Shown one piece after another: positions 36,001 to 44,850 of a stretch of 64,000 bases of DNA. Below the pieces are notes generated by a model. That model worked only from the letters and a program-made list of their open reading frames with translations. It did no database searches and was not told the DNA's origin. The translations under genes were made by a program, and so were the position numbers. The DNA comes from Symmachiella dynata (GTDB lineage: Bacteria; Planctomycetota; Planctomycetia; Planctomycetales; Planctomycetaceae). The DNA lies in NCBI RefSeq assembly GCF_007747995.1, contig NZ_CP036276.1, positions 688,001 through 752,000 of the forward strand. The letters are read 5' to 3'. How positions within the stretch are numbered: the first letter of the stretch is position 1; every line of letters begins with the position of its first letter.

Positions 36001-38361
36001 TCACTTCAGCGTGATTGTCACCTTGTCAATCTTGCCCGTGAACTTGCTGCCGGAGCGGTCGTACTCTTCCGACACAGGCGTTTCCATGTCGATGCCCACC
36101 CCAGCTGATTCGTCCGCTGAAAAGACAGAGAACTCCGTTTTGGGGATTTTGGTCGACGCGACTGACTTACCGTTTACGTAGAGGGTGGCTGTGCCGCCAG
36201 CTCCTGGTTTCTTTCCGCCCTCATAGGCAAAGTCCATTTTTACGGTGGATTTACCGTTGGGTAGTTTGGTCTTGCCAGCGGCGACAGAATGCTCCAGGCC
36301 CAGATAGTTGTAGGTGTATCTTGGAATGCCGTCTTTGACATGCAGTGACCAACCGCCGAAGCGACCACCTTGAGCGACAATGACTCCGTTGACCGGTTTG
36401 TCTCCACTGTCAATCTCGGCAACGATTTCAAACGACGTGTTCTTGACGTTGATGAAATCATTTTCGAGTAATCCGTCCATCCCTTCGTACAACGTTAGTT
36501 CTTTGCGACCAAACATCAGGTCTGGGCGTCCGGCCAGTTTGGGGTTGAATAGTTCCTGTCGGCGGTCGTCCAGTGGCAGCACTTTGTACTTGACCGCCTC
36601 GCCGAGAAATACTTGCTGCAGCTTGGCGAGGATGTCGGGATGCTGCTTGGCAAGATCCGTCGACATGCTGAAGTCTTCGGCGACGTGGTAGAGTTCCCAT
36701 GTATCTTCCGGGAACCGGTTTTCAGGATTTGCCCAAGGCTTGACGTGAACCGTGCCGGCAAACCAGCCGTCGAAGTAGATGCCACGGTTACCGAACATCT
36801 CGAAGTACTGGATCGTATGTTGACTTGGCGCATTTGGATAGTCCCAAGTGTAGGCCATACTAGTCCCTTCGATCGGCCGCTGCGGCACGCCGTTCACGAT
36901 ACGCGGTTGCGGCAGTCCGATGGCTTCAAGAATGGTCGGCGCAACGTCGATCACATGGTGCCACTGCGAGCGGATCTCGCCTTTCGCTTGAATGCGTTCC
37001 GGCCAATGCACCACCATCGCGTTGCGCGTGCCGCCATAATTGGACGCGATCTGCTTCGTCCACGTAAACGGCGAATCGAATGCGACCGCCCAACCGGCCG
37101 CCATATGCGGATAGGTGGATGGATCGCCCCAGTTGTCATAGTGCTTCAGCATCACGTCAATGTCCGAACCTTGCGGTTCAGCATTGAAGTACGTCATCTC
37201 ATTGTACAGCCCAGACATCCCGCCTTCGGCGCTGGTGCCGTTGTCGCCGGCGATATAAAAGATCAACGTGTTATCAAGTTCGCCCATGTCTTCAATCGCT
37301 TGAATGACACGACCCGTTTCATGGTCGGTCATGTCCAGGAACGCGGAGAAGACTTCGGCCTGACGGGCGTAGAGTTTTTTCTCTTTGTCTGAGAGCTCGG
37401 ACCAGTCCTTGATATCATCGGGCTTTTTGGCAAGCTTCGTATCGGCTGGGATGACCCCCAGTTTTTTCTGTTGCTCAAAGATCCGTTCACGGATCACGTC
37501 CCAACCTTCATCGAAGCGTCCCTTCTGTTTTTCGATATACGATTTTGGCACGTGATGCGGTGCATGCACGGCCCCTGGAGCGAAGTAAACAAAGAACGGT
37601 TTGTCGGGTGTGAGTGCCTGTTGGAAACGCATCCATTCAATGGACTTCGTTGCCATGTCGTTCATGAAGTGGTAGTCAGGATCGTCCGGCGTCTCCACGC
37701 GATTCAGATTGTGATAGACCGCCGGCGACCATTGATTGGTTTCACCGCCCATGAATCCATAGAACTCATCGAATCCGACAAAGTTGGGCCAGCGCGTAAA
37801 TGGTCCAGACGGACTGATTTCCCAAACGGCTGTTTCATGGTGCTTGCCATATGCCGCTGTGCTGTAACCGTTGAGCCTGAGCGTCTCGGCGATTGTGGCG
37901 ATGTCGTTCGGCAACATACCTGTCGCGCCCGGAAAGGAAGTCGCGACTTCCGTGATCTTGGCTTGGTTGCAGGAGTGGTGGTTGCGACCGGTGATCAATG
38001 CTTGCCGCGTCGGCGAGCAAAGCGCCGTGGTGTGGAACTGGTTATACAACAGCCCGTTCCTGGCGAGCTTGTCGAAGTGCGGTGTTGGCAAGACGCTTCC
38101 CGTCGCGCCCGTGCCGCCGAAGCCAAGGTCATCAAGCAGGATGATCACAACATTCGGAGCATCCTTGGGCGCTTTGACTTCGAAAACTGGCGGCGCCTTA
38201 GCATCCCGTGCATCAAGTGTTGTGATGGGGGGATACCACGGTCCCTTGAGAGGAAGTTCGGTACGGTCGACCTGAGCTTTTTGGGCCATGGCGACCGTGG
38301 CACTCAGGGCGGAGAGCACCAGCAAGGCAAACATCCCCAGGAACATATCTCGTCGTTTCAT
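36001..38361 (-). CDS. Large arylsulfatase with C-terminal beta-rich domain
   Basis: 786 residues from the ATG at 38361; GGAG lies seven bases upstream, while the ATG at 38373 lacks one. Signal peptide: FLGMFALLVLSALSATVAMA. The sulfatase core has the metal-binding LLDDLGFGGTG (Asp77/Asp78), and the formylglycine motif C-S-P-T-R at 115-119, so Cys115 becomes formylglycine after maturation. HHETAVWE and GDNGTSAEGG also match the family. Residues from about 600 form a concanavalin-like/LamG-type beta domain (VVAQGGRFGGWSLHVKDG). Secreted; hydrolyses sulfate esters, probably of algal polysaccharides. No anaerobic sulfatase maturase is in view. Confidence 0.94.
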   Translation of the reverse strand: MKRRDMFLGMFALLVLSALSATVAMAQKAQVDRTELPLKGPWYPPITTLDARDAKAPPVFEVKAPKDAPNVVIILLDDLGFGGTGATGSVLPTPHFDKLARNGLLYNQFHTTALCSPTRQALITGRNHHSCNQAKITEVATSFPGATGMLPNDIATIAETLRLNGYSTAAYGKHHETAVWEISPSGPFTRWPNFVGFDEFYGFMGGETNQWSPAVYHNLNRVETPDDPDYHFMNDMATKSIEWMRFQQALTPDKPFFVYFAPGAVHAPHHVPKSYIEKQKGRFDEGWDVIRERIFEQQKKLGVIPADTKLAKKPDDIKDWSELSDKEKKLYARQAEVFSAFLDMTDHETGRVIQAIEDMGELDNTLIFYIAGDNGTSAEGGMSGLYNEMTYFNAEPQGSDIDVMLKHYDNWGDPSTYPHMAAGWAVAFDSPFTWTKQIASNYGGTRNAMVVHWPERIQAKGEIRSQWHHVIDVAPTILEAIGLPQPRIVNGVPQRPIEGTSMAYTWDYPNAPSQHTIQYFEMFGNRGIYFDGWFAGTVHVKPWANPENRFPEDTWELYHVAEDFSMSTDLAKQHPDILAKLQQVFLGEAVKYKVLPLDDRRQELFNPKLAGRPDLMFGRKELTLYEGMDGLLENDFINVKNTSFEIVAEIDSGDKPVNGVIVAQGGRFGGWSLHVKDGIPRYTYNYLGLEHSVAAGKTKLPNGKSTVKMDFAYEGGKKPGAGGTATLYVNGKSVASTKIPKTEFSVFSADESAGVGIDMETPVSEEYDRSGSKFTGKIDKVTITLK

Positions 38362-38762
38362 TGTCATCTCCAAGCGTTTTTTAAATGCACACAGGTCGAT
38401 TCAGCAGCAGTCGAGTTGGAATCATGAATTCCACTGCTATGAAATTGCCAGACAAAAGCGCTTACAGAATCAATGAGAAAGGTCAGCCAGTCGTGCTTTG
38501 AAGTTTTCTGGAAATGGATCCAGGTCTTTTCGCATCAAAGTCTTCCGAAACTTCGAACGCCACATTAGACGAGCGTCCATGCACGCAGAGTGAGAGAGAT
38601 GTGACAGGAGCTTCATGCTAACCAGGACACTGCTGGCCCGCAATAAAAAAATCCCGTATTCAGAGAACAAGCACCCTGAGGGCGTATTTGGGAAAATATA
38701 TTTTGTGGGGAACCTCATTCGCCCGCCTAGAAAGGTGCGTCGCGACGCACCCTCCGCTCGGC
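38362..38762. other. Intergenic region with the second palindromic repeat
   Basis: Between two minus-strand genes, so it should contain the sulfatase promoter. It contains the repeat at 38726-38769. No gene was supported here. Confidence 0.55.
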
Positions 38763-38769
38763 TTAGAGT
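38726..38769. repeat. Palindromic repeat with perfect 18-bp core, copy 2
   Basis: GGTGCGTCG-CGACGCACC at 38734-38751, with CCTAGAAA and CCTCCGCTCG flanks. It overlaps the 3' end (last residues, stop) of the following minus-strand gene. Confidence 0.85.
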
Positions 38770-39440
38770 TTGTCTTTGGCTTCGTCCCAGAAGGCGAGGG
38801 CGCCTGCGGAGAAGTCGCTTAAGAACTCCGGCCCGTAGTCTTTGCCCGGAATCACCTCCACGCCGACACGTTCTTCCCAAAACGGCTTCACTTGCCGCCG
38901 CACTTGTTCGACGTCGGCGGGATACAATTTCGCTTCCTCGGTGCTATGCAATCGATCTTTGTGGCCAAGCACCCAGGCTGTGAAATCGCGGAATAGCTTT
39001 TTGATTTTGCGTCGATCGGAAAATCGCGTCTTCAAGTCTTCCCACGTCCCGTCGAGCAACGGACCGGCACAGAACTCTTCCAGTCGTTGTAGTTCCACAG
39101 GATGCGCATCGGCCATCGCCCAATGCTGGCCCAGCACATAAGCGCGGCCGGTGGTTCCGGCGTGTCGGGCCTCAGGTTCATTCTGCAGGCGCCGCAACCG
39201 TTCGATCGCGTCGTCTTTGTCGGGAAGTTCGGGCATCGGTTGCTCCTTGTTGGCATGTTCTGAGAGCCAAGCTTCAAATGCTTCGGACGCCACCGCTGAC
39301 CAATTCACCCGCTCCCCGGCGGCTTTCATGCGCGCCTTGAGTTGGCGAGGAATGGTAATCGTGGTCCGGTCGTAAGCGGACGGCTCTGTCTGACGATCCG
39401 CGCGGCTCCGCGGCCGCGCCTGTCGAGATTTACGTGACAT
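38763..39440 (-). CDS. Protein with N-terminal RHH-like DNA-binding region
   Basis: 225 residues from the ATG at 39440, preceded by a strong GGAGGAAA site. After a basic start, RTTITIPRQLKARMKA-type sequence (about 25-40) followed by GERVNWSAVASEAFEAWL suggests a ribbon-helix-helix (CopG/MetJ) DNA-binding domain. The larger C-terminal part (about 70-225) is charged and helical with no recognised fold and ends in WDEAKDKL. It may be a regulator with an effector-like domain; no target is known. Two amino-terminal Met positions are possible but the ribosome site favours this one. Confidence 0.65.
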   Translation of the reverse strand: MSRKSRQARPRSRADRQTEPSAYDRTTITIPRQLKARMKAAGERVNWSAVASEAFEAWLSEHANKEQPMPELPDKDDAIERLRRLQNEPEARHAGTTGRAYVLGQHWAMADAHPVELQRLEEFCAGPLLDGTWEDLKTRFSDRRKIKKLFRDFTAWVLGHKDRLHSTEEAKLYPADVEQVRRQVKPFWEERVGVEVIPGKDYGPEFLSDFSAGALAFWDEAKDKL

Positions 39441-39629
39441 AATTTTCCTCCGGCGCAATAGTATGCATTGATGCATACAGGGTCAATACCCCAAAATGTG
39501 GCGGTCAGGCTTCCGCGGGTCACTGTTTGTTGTTCAAAAAACCGCTTCCCCACTAAAATGGCCCACGACACCCGCTTTCAACCGGGGCTGTAGCAACACG
39601 AAATCGGGACTCAGCGGAGAACGTTAGTA

Positions 39630-39959
39630 ATGGCCTATGACGAACAACTTGCCGAGCGGGTGCGTCCGTTGATGCGGCGGCGCAAAGGGTTTTCGGAGAA
39701 GAAGATGTTCGGCGGCGTGGGGTTTTTGCTGTCCGGCAACATGTGCGTCGGCGTGTGGAAAGAGTGTTTGATTCTGCGGCTGGGGTTGGAGAACTACGAA
39801 ACGGCGTTGAGCGATCCCGACACACGCGAATTCGACATCACCGGCCGGGCCATGCGGGGCTGGGTGATGGTCGAACCGGCCGGCGTTGAAGTGGAAGCGG
39901 ATCTGCTCGATTGGGTTGACCAAGCGGTGAAGTTTGTGCGGACGTTGCCTGCGAAGTAA
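39630..39959 (+). CDS. TfoX/Sxy N-terminal-domain protein
   Basis: 109 residues. The start MAYDEQLAERVRPLM followed by EKKMFGGVGFLLSGNMCVGV is the TfoX_N fold seen in competence-related regulators, but these proteins also occur outside competence systems. The C-terminal TfoX domain (a helical region) is absent, so only the N-terminal domain is present, as in many bacterial stand-alone versions. No competence gene is near. Function unknown. Confidence 0.8.
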   Translation: MAYDEQLAERVRPLMRRRKGFSEKKMFGGVGFLLSGNMCVGVWKECLILRLGLENYETALSDPDTREFDITGRAMRGWVMVEPAGVEVEADLLDWVDQAVKFVRTLPAK

Positions 39960-39964
39960 TGGCC

Positions 39965-40068
39965 TCGCGCAGAGACGCAGAGACGCAAAGAGTTACAGTC
40001 TTGTATCGGGAATGCCACGAAGCCTCCGGCATCCAACATTCTCTCTGCGTCTTCGCGTCTCTGCGCGA
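39965..40068. repeat. Imperfect 23-bp inverted repeat, terminator-like
   Basis: TCGCGCAGAGACGCAGAGAC (39965 on) pairs with the block GTCTTCGCGTCTCTGCGCGA (ending 40068), with two mismatches and a loop of about 58 bases; CTTTTTT follows at 40071. It may terminate the TfoX-like gene and is likely one of the dispersed repeats of this genome. Confidence 0.55.
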
Positions 40069-40256
40069 AACTTTTTTCTAAACCAACCAACGATTTGATG
40101 AATACGCCGATGACTGCTTGGCTTCTATGACCGCTGCTCTCCTTTGTTGTCGCGGTTTGATCTACCGGCTAGGATTGCGACTGCATTACAATGATTCCAT
40201 TTCGGCGACCACCTCATCGCCGTTTCTAATCCGCCCACGATCACGAGACCACCATA

Positions 40257-41537
40257 ATGAATATCGAAACCCAATGCTTACATGCCGGAACCGAGCCCGA
40301 TCCTTCGACGATGTCGCGCGGCGTGCCGGTGCATCGGACGAGTTCTTATGTGTTTCGCGATACCGAACACGCAGCGGACTTGTTTGCGCTGCGGGAGTTG
40401 GGGAACGTTTATTCGCGGATCATGAATCCCACACATGACGTGCTCGAAAAGCGGGTGGCGGAGCTTGAAGGGGGCGTCGCCGGGTTGGCGGTTGCTTCGG
40501 GGACGAGCGCAATTTTTTACAGTGTGATCAACCTTTGCGGCATGGGCGATGAAATTGTGGCCGCCAACAATCTGTACGGCGGAACCTTCACACAGTTCAA
40601 CGACATCTTGCCGCAGTTTGGCATCAAAACAAACTTTGTCGATCCTCGCGATCCGGAGAATTTTCGTGGAGCGATCACCGACAAGACAAAACTTCTGTTT
40701 TGTGAAACGATCGGCAATCCCGGTCTGGATGTGACGGACATCGAAGCCATCAGCCGCATCGCCCACGATCACGGACTGCCGCTGATTGTGGATGGAACGT
40801 TTTCAACGCCCGCCTTGCAGCGTCCTTTGCAGCAGGGGGCGGACATTGTGGTGCACTCACTGACCAAGTGGCTGGGTGGTCACGGCACGGGGATTGGCGG
40901 CATTGTGGTGGATGGCGGCAAGTTTGATTGGGCATCGGGAAAATTCCCGCTGATGTCCGAACCCGATGCGAGCTATCACAACATCCGCTGGGCCACCGAC
41001 CTGGGTGATTTAACACCGATGGCCTACCTGTTGCGGATGCGGGTCGTGCCGCTGCGGAACCTGGGCGCCTGTATTTCCCCGGATAACGCGTGGATGTTCC
41101 TGCAGGGCATCGAAACGTTGCCGCTACGGATGGAACGTCACTGCGAAAACGCCGTAGCGGTCGCTAGCCATCTATCGCATCACGACTCCGTCGAATGGGT
41201 GACATATCCCGGCTTGGAATCGAATCCAAACTACGAAAAGGTGCAACGCTTGCTGGGCGGCAAGGGCGGAGCAATGGTCGTGTTCGGCATCAAAGGGGGC
41301 GGCGCTGCGGGAACGAAATTCATCGAAAGCCTCAAAATGTTCTCCCACCTCGCCAACGTCGGCGACGCCAAGAGCCTAGCGATCCACCCGGCAACCACCA
41401 CGCATTCACAACTCACCGAAGACCAACAACGCGCCGCCGGCATCACCCCAGAAATGGTGCGACTGTCGGTGGGGATTGAGCACATTAATGATATTCTGGC
41501 GGATCTGGACCAGGCGCTGGCGTCGGCGGCGGGGTGA
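40257..41537 (+). CDS. O-acetylhomoserine/O-succinylhomoserine-type PLP enzyme (MetY/MetB family)
   Basis: 426 residues. The start NIETQCLHAG is the family signature, followed by YSRIMNPTHDVLEKRVAELEG. The PLP lysine is in HSLTKWLGGHG (Lys204). These residues match O-acetylhomoserine sulfhydrylase (MetY), which makes homocysteine directly from sulfide, more than cystathionine gamma-synthase, though the two are hard to separate by eye. Probably a sulfur-assimilation enzyme for methionine synthesis. It is monocistronic here. Confidence 0.9.
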   Translation: MNIETQCLHAGTEPDPSTMSRGVPVHRTSSYVFRDTEHAADLFALRELGNVYSRIMNPTHDVLEKRVAELEGGVAGLAVASGTSAIFYSVINLCGMGDEIVAANNLYGGTFTQFNDILPQFGIKTNFVDPRDPENFRGAITDKTKLLFCETIGNPGLDVTDIEAISRIAHDHGLPLIVDGTFSTPALQRPLQQGADIVVHSLTKWLGGHGTGIGGIVVDGGKFDWASGKFPLMSEPDASYHNIRWATDLGDLTPMAYLLRMRVVPLRNLGACISPDNAWMFLQGIETLPLRMERHCENAVAVASHLSHHDSVEWVTYPGLESNPNYEKVQRLLGGKGGAMVVFGIKGGGAAGTKFIESLKMFSHLANVGDAKSLAIHPATTTHSQLTEDQQRAAGITPEMVRLSVGIEHINDILADLDQALASAAG

Positions 41538-41560
41538 TTGTTCGTTTTGGGAATTTTAAT

Positions 41561-41595
41561 TTAGCCACAGATGGAACACGGATAAAACACGGATT
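41561..41595. repeat. Degenerate copy of the 31-bp intergenic repeat
   Basis: Starts TTAGCCACAGATGGAACACG and resembles the elements at 49248-49278, 49373-49403 and 51734-51764, with several differences. Confidence 0.55.
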
Positions 41596-41712
41596 GAAAA
41601 GGATTTGCGGGCCGCTTGGGTAGATTCTAAGGCCGCAAGTGGCCTGCAAGTGGTGAGCGGTAGTTTGCTGTCTTAAGACTCTGAGGACTGGATCGAATGA
41701 GGAGACGGGCTT

Positions 41713-42471
41713 ATGAGCATACGGGCATTGTTGGTTCTTGCACTGGCCGTTTACAGTCCTCTCGAATTGCTCAGTGCGGATGAACCTCCGAAAGTACCGC
41801 CAAGTCCGACCGTGGGCAGCGTCTACGGTAAGGCTGTCACGGCGGCAGACATTGGCCTCACCGCGCCGATCGATCCCACCGTTCAATTCGACGCACGCGA
41901 CACCGCTCGGTGGAAATTGATGGGGCGAATCATAACGGCCTTCGGTGTTCCCGTCGTCGAGCGGTTTGTCAAAAAGCAGAAAATCAATGCAACGGCCGCT
42001 GAAATAGAAAAATTTGAACTCAATTTACAAAAGTTTAACGAGCGAAGTCTGCGCCAGTGGGAGGCCCGATTGCTGGAATTGCAGAAAGAGCTTGCCGCGC
42101 CCAACCTGTCAAACGAAAACAAGGCGAAACTGAAGAAGGAGCAGGCCATGTACGAGACGATCGTGGCCTCCATTCGCGAACTTCCTAAGGCCGATAAGCC
42201 CAACAGTATTGCGAGACACTTCATAGTTGCTTGGAAGACCGAACGTGAGCTACACCGCATGTACGGCGGTCGTGTGATCTTTCAGCAGGCGGGCCTTGAG
42301 GCGCTTGACGGCCGCCGTCGATTGTTCGAGCAGGCCGAAAAGAATGGAGATATCAAGTTCGACGATGCTGGCGTGCGTCACCTTTTCTATTACTACTACG
42401 CGGATATGAAGCATACGGTTGTTGATGAGAAGGGTTTCGAGCAGCCGTGGTTTTTTGGTGACGGAGATTGA
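41713..42471 (+). CDS. Exported protein, possible SurA-like N-terminal region
   Basis: 252 residues. A short signal peptide is present (LLVLALAVYSPLELLSA, cleavage near 22). VGSVYGKAVTAADIGL, soon after the cleavage site, resembles the entry helix of SurA/PrsA-type chaperone N-terminal domains, and two long charged helices follow (about 85-140). No PPIase domain is visible and the end is FYYYYADMKHTVVDEKGF. Possibly a periplasmic chaperone-like protein; the assignment is tentative. Confidence 0.6.
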   Translation: MSIRALLVLALAVYSPLELLSADEPPKVPPSPTVGSVYGKAVTAADIGLTAPIDPTVQFDARDTARWKLMGRIITAFGVPVVERFVKKQKINATAAEIEKFELNLQKFNERSLRQWEARLLELQKELAAPNLSNENKAKLKKEQAMYETIVASIRELPKADKPNSIARHFIVAWKTERELHRMYGGRVIFQQAGLEALDGRRRLFEQAEKNGDIKFDDAGVRHLFYYYYADMKHTVVDEKGFEQPWFFGDGD

Positions 42472-42644
42472 AGCGGGAGGCGAGCGGTCCTGATAAGATG
42501 AGGCTGGCCCAGTGAGGTCGATGTGCTCTGGGGCGATTTGATCGGCGGGCCGACAATTTACAAACCCCAGCGGCTGTGCTGCCTTGAAAGAATCTTTCGA
42601 GGTCACCCGCACGATAGACCGTCAGACAGACCAGTGACCCGTGT

Positions 42645-43088
42645 ATGATCGACATGACATACAACACGATTTGCACCAACTGTGGAGAGGTCGGTACGTC
42701 ATGCTACGAGACTCTTCACTTCCCAAGCATCTCAAACCACAACGTCAATAGCTCTTCGTACTGTTACTACTGTCCGATCTGCGGACTGCAAGTTCGCATC
42801 GATCAGAAGATCGATGGCCAAGTTCTGGAGCACATTCAAAAGCCGCCGCAATCTTCCAGTAGCTTTGTTGATCCGTACTACCACACGGTCGCGGATCGGC
42901 TCTACGCATTTTTTGATCCAGCACGGAAGTACTCTGTGATTTCAATTCCCCAGCTAGATTTGGAGTGCCCGCGTCACAATAAACCAATGCTGCTCTCGGC
43001 AAACTGGCTGGCCCAGCCGCCACTTGATTGCCAACACTGTGGTGGCACCCGATTCGTCGTTCCCTTCGATGATCCACCCAACATGTGA
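42645..43088 (+). CDS. Cysteine-rich small protein, zinc-ribbon-like
   Basis: 147 residues from 42645 (an in-frame ATG follows at 42654). It contains CTNCGE near residue 10, YCYYCPICG near 41, LECPRH near 107 and DCQHCGG near 128: several CxxC pairs that would bind one or two zinc ions. The middle is plain (EHIQKPPQSSSS, then Phe/Tyr-rich). No known family recognised. It starts a run of small, short genes of unknown function (42.6-44.6 kb) with a lower G+C than the flanking genes. Confidence 0.6.
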   Translation: MIDMTYNTICTNCGEVGTSCYETLHFPSISNHNVNSSSYCYYCPICGLQVRIDQKIDGQVLEHIQKPPQSSSSFVDPYYHTVADRLYAFFDPARKYSVISIPQLDLECPRHNKPMLLSANWLAQPPLDCQHCGGTRFVVPFDDPPNM

Positions 43089-43153
43089 TATAGCGGGAGA
43101 GCGAACTGTTGCATGGGAACCGTGGTCCGCACAATGCGTTACGTTGTCTAACA

Positions 43154-43381
43154 ATGCAGAATCTCTCAATCCTTATCGCATTCGCCATACCACTTCTCGT
43201 CGGATGCGCTGACGAAGCGTCCGATCCAATTGCAAAAGACCCAATCGCACTTTCGCTCGTTGACCCACCCGATTTTCCCAGCCAAGCCGTGGTCTGCAAG
43301 GAATGGGCAAAGAAAGCGTGTGCGGTCTTTCTACAGACTGGCAAATTGGACGATTCATTGTCCTGGAAGCATTGGCGTTAA
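43154..43381 (+). CDS. Small putative lipoprotein
   Basis: 75 residues from the ATG at 43154. A hydrophobic N-terminus ends in LLVGC (Cys18), so a lipoprotein is expected. The rest contains two Cys residues (VVCKEWAKKAC), and a short soluble part. The ribosome site is weak and the gene has few supporting features beyond the lipobox. Unknown function. Confidence 0.5.
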   Translation: MQNLSILIAFAIPLLVGCADEASDPIAKDPIALSLVDPPDFPSQAVVCKEWAKKACAVFLQTGKLDDSLSWKHWR

Positions 43382-43482
43382 AAAAAAGAAGTGATCAGAT
43401 CACTCTTCGCTGAGAAGCGTTTTCGTGGGTGACCTAGTCAGAATTGGCCGGGTGGCGCAGCGACAGGACGTTGCAGCACGTG

Positions 43483-43857
43483 TTAATCTAAAACGCTAAT
43501 ATACTTAGCTTCGCCAGTCAGGTCGTTGACACACACTGCACGGATATCCCCTCTCGGGTCTTTTACAACGTAATTTGGATCCGGTGGCGTTACGACTACA
43601 AGCTCTAGAACGAAGTTGCCGTGCTCGTGCGGTTCTCCAAGCTCCTCTTGATACATTTCCTTAGTCGCATGCGCTATGTGCGCGCATTCGATCACTGTGT
43701 GTCCATCATTTTCCAAAAACTCACGTCCAACCTCGATCGCCCTTGCTTTGTCGATTTGGCACATATCGTGTCTTCCGGCGTCATTGAGATGGTCAAGGAA
43801 ACGGACGAGACGATGAGCTTCCATCCAGTACATTCCATAGTGACAGATCTCCCCCAA
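43483..43857 (-). CDS. Small protein of unknown function
   Basis: 124 residues, acidic, no signal or membrane segment. The C-terminus reads DIRAVCVNDLTGEAKYISVLD, with a VNDxTGEAxYI turn like that seen in some PepSY-type and small conserved domains. Its 5' end is near the 3' end of the 2OG oxygenase gene, upstream on the same strand. No function assigned. Confidence 0.6.
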   Translation of the reverse strand: MGEICHYGMYWMEAHRLVRFLDHLNDAGRHDMCQIDKARAIEVGREFLENDGHTVIECAHIAHATKEMYQEELGEPHEHGNFVLELVVVTPPDPNYVVKDPRGDIRAVCVNDLTGEAKYISVLD

Positions 43858-43939
43858 CTTTCAATCGTATTTGCCTAAAGTGATTATCATTTTCGCGGAC
43901 GGCTCATGAGAATTTCGAGGCCATCTACGTTCGCCGCCA

Positions 43940-44617
43940 TCACGCCCGCAACTTCGCACCTTGTTTATCCAGGCGTTGTGGGGAGATGGTGATGCTTGTG
44001 CCGAGTTCTTGGACGAACAGTGAGACGCGGAATTCTTCGAGGCTCGGATAATTGTCTCCGCCATACATCACATCTGTGCGTAGCACGTATTTCTTCCCTT
44101 TCTCAACAACGGCTCCTTCGTGTAGCTGTGGATGATGAAACACGAGGGCTAATCCCGTTTTAGGTTTTACACAGATCAATTCTGGTTCAAAGAATCTCGT
44201 TTCACCGCCATCAAAGTCATCGTTCAAATAGACCAGGAACGTAAACTCGCTGCGTTGTCCATTGGTGCGGGCAAAAGAACCGTCGAAATGCGGTTTGAAC
44301 GTTTGTCCAACTTCATAGCGGTAGAATCGGAATCTTTCGTTGAATCCGACAGGCTTACGATAGGACCAAGTCGGTACCATATGCTGTTCGGCACGTGACC
44401 AGAGGTCCTCCGCTAACGCAACATCATCAACCATCACACGACTGTTATTTCGGACGTCCTTCCGCATTTCGAATCCTGACGACGTGGTGATCGGGGCATC
44501 ATTGAATCCTCGGATTTCACTCATTCGGATGAGTTCTTTGCATTCAGTGTGCGAAAGAAAATTCTGAATCACAAAAACAGAGTCACCGAGTAATTGCACT
44601 TTTTGCATCTCAATCAC
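43940..44617 (-). CDS. 2OG-Fe(II) oxygenase (prolyl-4-hydroxylase-like) with a copied HrpA tail
   Basis: 225 residues. Iron ligands fit HxD...H: His110 and Asp112 in KPHFDGS, and His166 in LHEGAVV, with RTDVMY (Arg180) close to the 2-oxoglutarate-binding position. The start (FVIQNFLSHTECKELI) and the fold match P4Hc-type hydroxylases. The family core ends near residue 185. Residues 193-225 are almost identical to the last 33 residues of HrpA encoded 0.9 kb away (differences Phe for Leu and Leu for Val); DNA 43940-44041 and 44851-44952 align without gaps with about 13 differences in 102 bases. Thus the C-terminus is a recent duplication fused to the oxygenase. Confidence 0.85.
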   Translation of the reverse strand: MIEMQKVQLLGDSVFVIQNFLSHTECKELIRMSEIRGFNDAPITTSSGFEMRKDVRNNSRVMVDDVALAEDLWSRAEQHMVPTWSYRKPVGFNERFRFYRYEVGQTFKPHFDGSFARTNGQRSEFTFLVYLNDDFDGGETRFFEPELICVKPKTGLALVFHHPQLHEGAVVEKGKKYVLRTDVMYGGDNYPSLEEFRVSLFVQELGTSITISPQRLDKQGAKLRA

Positions 44618-44850
44618 CTAATTAGGTCATCATCCCGATTTACAAGGGAGCCTAATATCAAGGACCACAGAAAACGTCAATTCCTTAGCGGAAGGAACGG
44701 GATGCGAAATTATACGCCCATTAGTGCACGCACATTAGCAGTGCGATCCGGCCAACCGGATCCGGCTACCTTCCGAATACCATTGAGACGAATCTGACGG
44801 GCACTAGGTTCATCGAATGCCATAGTTTTTGCAATTTTCTTCTACCGCCA

